This document shows positions 5,660-6,248 of a stretch of DNA of 6,248 nucleotides, piece by piece. A model generated the notes under the pieces. That model was not told the origin of the DNA. It saw only the letters and a list, made by a program, of their open reading frames with translations, and did not search any database. The number at the start of each line of letters is the position of its first letter. Positions within the stretch are counted from its first letter, which is position 1. The translations under genes were made by a program, and so were the position numbers. The stretch is from Clostridiales bacterium. GTDB lineage: Bacteria > Bacillota > Clostridia > Tissierellales > Dethiosulfatibacteraceae. The stretch is taken from assembly GCA_003539375.1 (NCBI GenBank), contig DPPH01000015.1, positions 2,999 through 9,246 of the forward strand, in the 5' to 3' direction.

Positions 5660-6248
5660 TAGATATAATTGTTAACGGAAATTGGCTTTTAAACTCCTTT
5701 ATAATTGTTTTGATTATATTACTGATTTTTTTCATAAAATTCGAAAGAAAAAAATCAGATTCCAAAGAAATAGCTCTTATTGGTACTATGTCTACTCTTG
5801 CGGGAATATCAAGAATCCCTTTTGCAGCTGTTATGAGTGTACAACCTACTACCTTTATAGTAATGATAACTGGATATGTATACGGAAGTCTTACTGGATT
5901 TATTGTAGGAGCCTTATCTGCATTAGTATCTAATTTTTTCTTAGGCCATGGTCCTTGGACACCATGGCAGATGTTCTGCTGGGGTTTGTGCGGTTTAGCA
6001 GCTGGAAAATTAGGGGAAAAGAAAGAAAAATTAAACAAACCTCTGTTTGTCTTTTCATCTGGACTTGCTGGATACTTTTTCGGATGGACCATGAATATAT
6101 GGCACTGGTTGGGATTTGTATACCCTCTAAATTTAAAGACTTTTCTAGCTACATATGCAGCAAGTTTTCCCTTTGATACCCTTCATGCTTTTGGAAATAT
6201 AGCATTTGCTCTTATATTTGGTAAATCCTTTTACTTAATACTAATGAG
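5656..6248 (+). CDS. ECF transporter S (substrate-binding membrane) component, 3' end outside window
   Basis: The frame opens at ATG 5656, inside the stop of the previous gene (ATGA overlap of 4 bases), and stays open to the window end: 197 residues and no stop. The upstream sequence is weak as a binding site (GGA at 5644-5646), so translation probably relies on coupling. The protein is strongly hydrophobic. An N-terminal helix (about 11-27) is followed by a basic stretch and then S-component-like helices beginning with KEIALIGTMSTLAGISR (38-54). Conserved-looking motifs are QPTTFIVMITGYVYG (63-77), GFIVGALSALVSNFFLG (81-97) and GHGPWTPWQMFCWG (97-110), typical of the broad ECF S-component family (CbrT-like or ECF_trnsprt group, from memory). 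It would bind the substrate in the membrane and associate with EcfT and the fused ATPase. A corrinoid substrate is inferred from the neighbours. The first helix looks extra to the usual six and may make seven in total. Confidence 0.85.
   Translation, partial: MIDIIVNGNWLLNSFIIVLIILLIFFIKFERKKSDSKEIALIGTMSTLAGISRIPFAAVMSVQPTTFIVMITGYVYGSLTGFIVGALSALVSNFFLGHGPWTPWQMFCWGLCGLAAGKLGEKKEKLNKPLFVFSSGLAGYFFGWTMNIWHWLGFVYPLNLKTFLATYAASFPFDTLHAFGNIAFALIFGKSFYLILM

Noticed and set aside
5945..5968. 8-bp perfect inverted repeat (GCCATGGT / ACCATGGC) with an 8-base loop, as a possible terminator or operator
   Set aside because: It lies in the coding sequence of the motif GHGPWTPW in the S component and has no following T-run. 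The base pairing is readily explained by the codons of this motif.
5649..6092. A long open frame on the minus strand opposite the S-component gene
   Set aside because: The plus strand here encodes a recognisable, coupled ECF S component. The minus-strand translation has no domain or membrane pattern I recognise, and its start has no supporting ribosome binding site. The two short plus-strand frames at 5682-5933 and 5955-6176 are likewise out-of-frame readings of the same gene.

Overview
The window reads as one AT-rich, plus-strand operon from a low-GC Gram-positive anaerobe, most likely a member of the Clostridia. The reasons are AGA/ATA/TTA-rich codon use, strong GGAGG-type ribosome binding sites, SLH-domain cell-wall anchors, a Gram-positive type lipoprotein, and a dedicated (group I) energy-coupling factor (ECF) vitamin transporter. 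Both outer genes are cut by the window edges. There is no intergenic gap longer than 22 bases, so no promoter, riboswitch or terminator is expected or seen inside.

The order is: (1) the 3' end of a surface protein with three SLH repeats (1-600); (2) a lipoprotein with a DUF4430 domain, the fold of the C-terminal beta domain of animal transcobalamin and intrinsic factor, plus an unassigned C-terminal alpha/beta region (623-1585); (3) EcfT, the membrane T component (1595-2512); (4) a double-length ECF ATPase with two fused ABC domains (2485-4161); (5) a secreted alpha/alpha-toroid protein (prenyltransferase/squalene-oxidase-type repeats, the fold of the transcobalamin alpha domain) ending in three SLH repeats (4148-5659); (6) the start of an integral-membrane ECF S component (5656 to the window end), which has no stop codon in the window. 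Genes 3/4, 4/5 and 5/6 overlap by 28, 14 and 4 bases, which suggests translational coupling.

Taken together, the window holds all the ECF parts (S, T, A-A') plus two extracytoplasmic proteins. These two carry separately the two domains that animal cobalamin carriers have in a single chain. The inferred model is a split, transcobalamin-like corrinoid capture system. The toroid half would be fixed to the cell wall by SLH repeats and the DUF4430 half to the membrane by a lipid, and together they would hand ligand to the S component. The fold assignments and transporter parts rest on visible motifs. The substrate (cobalamin or another corrinoid) is inference.

Other points of note: the ATPase has both of its degenerate motifs in the same composite ATP site, and a perfect 14-bp tandem repeat sits exactly where the toroid domain meets its cell-wall anchor.
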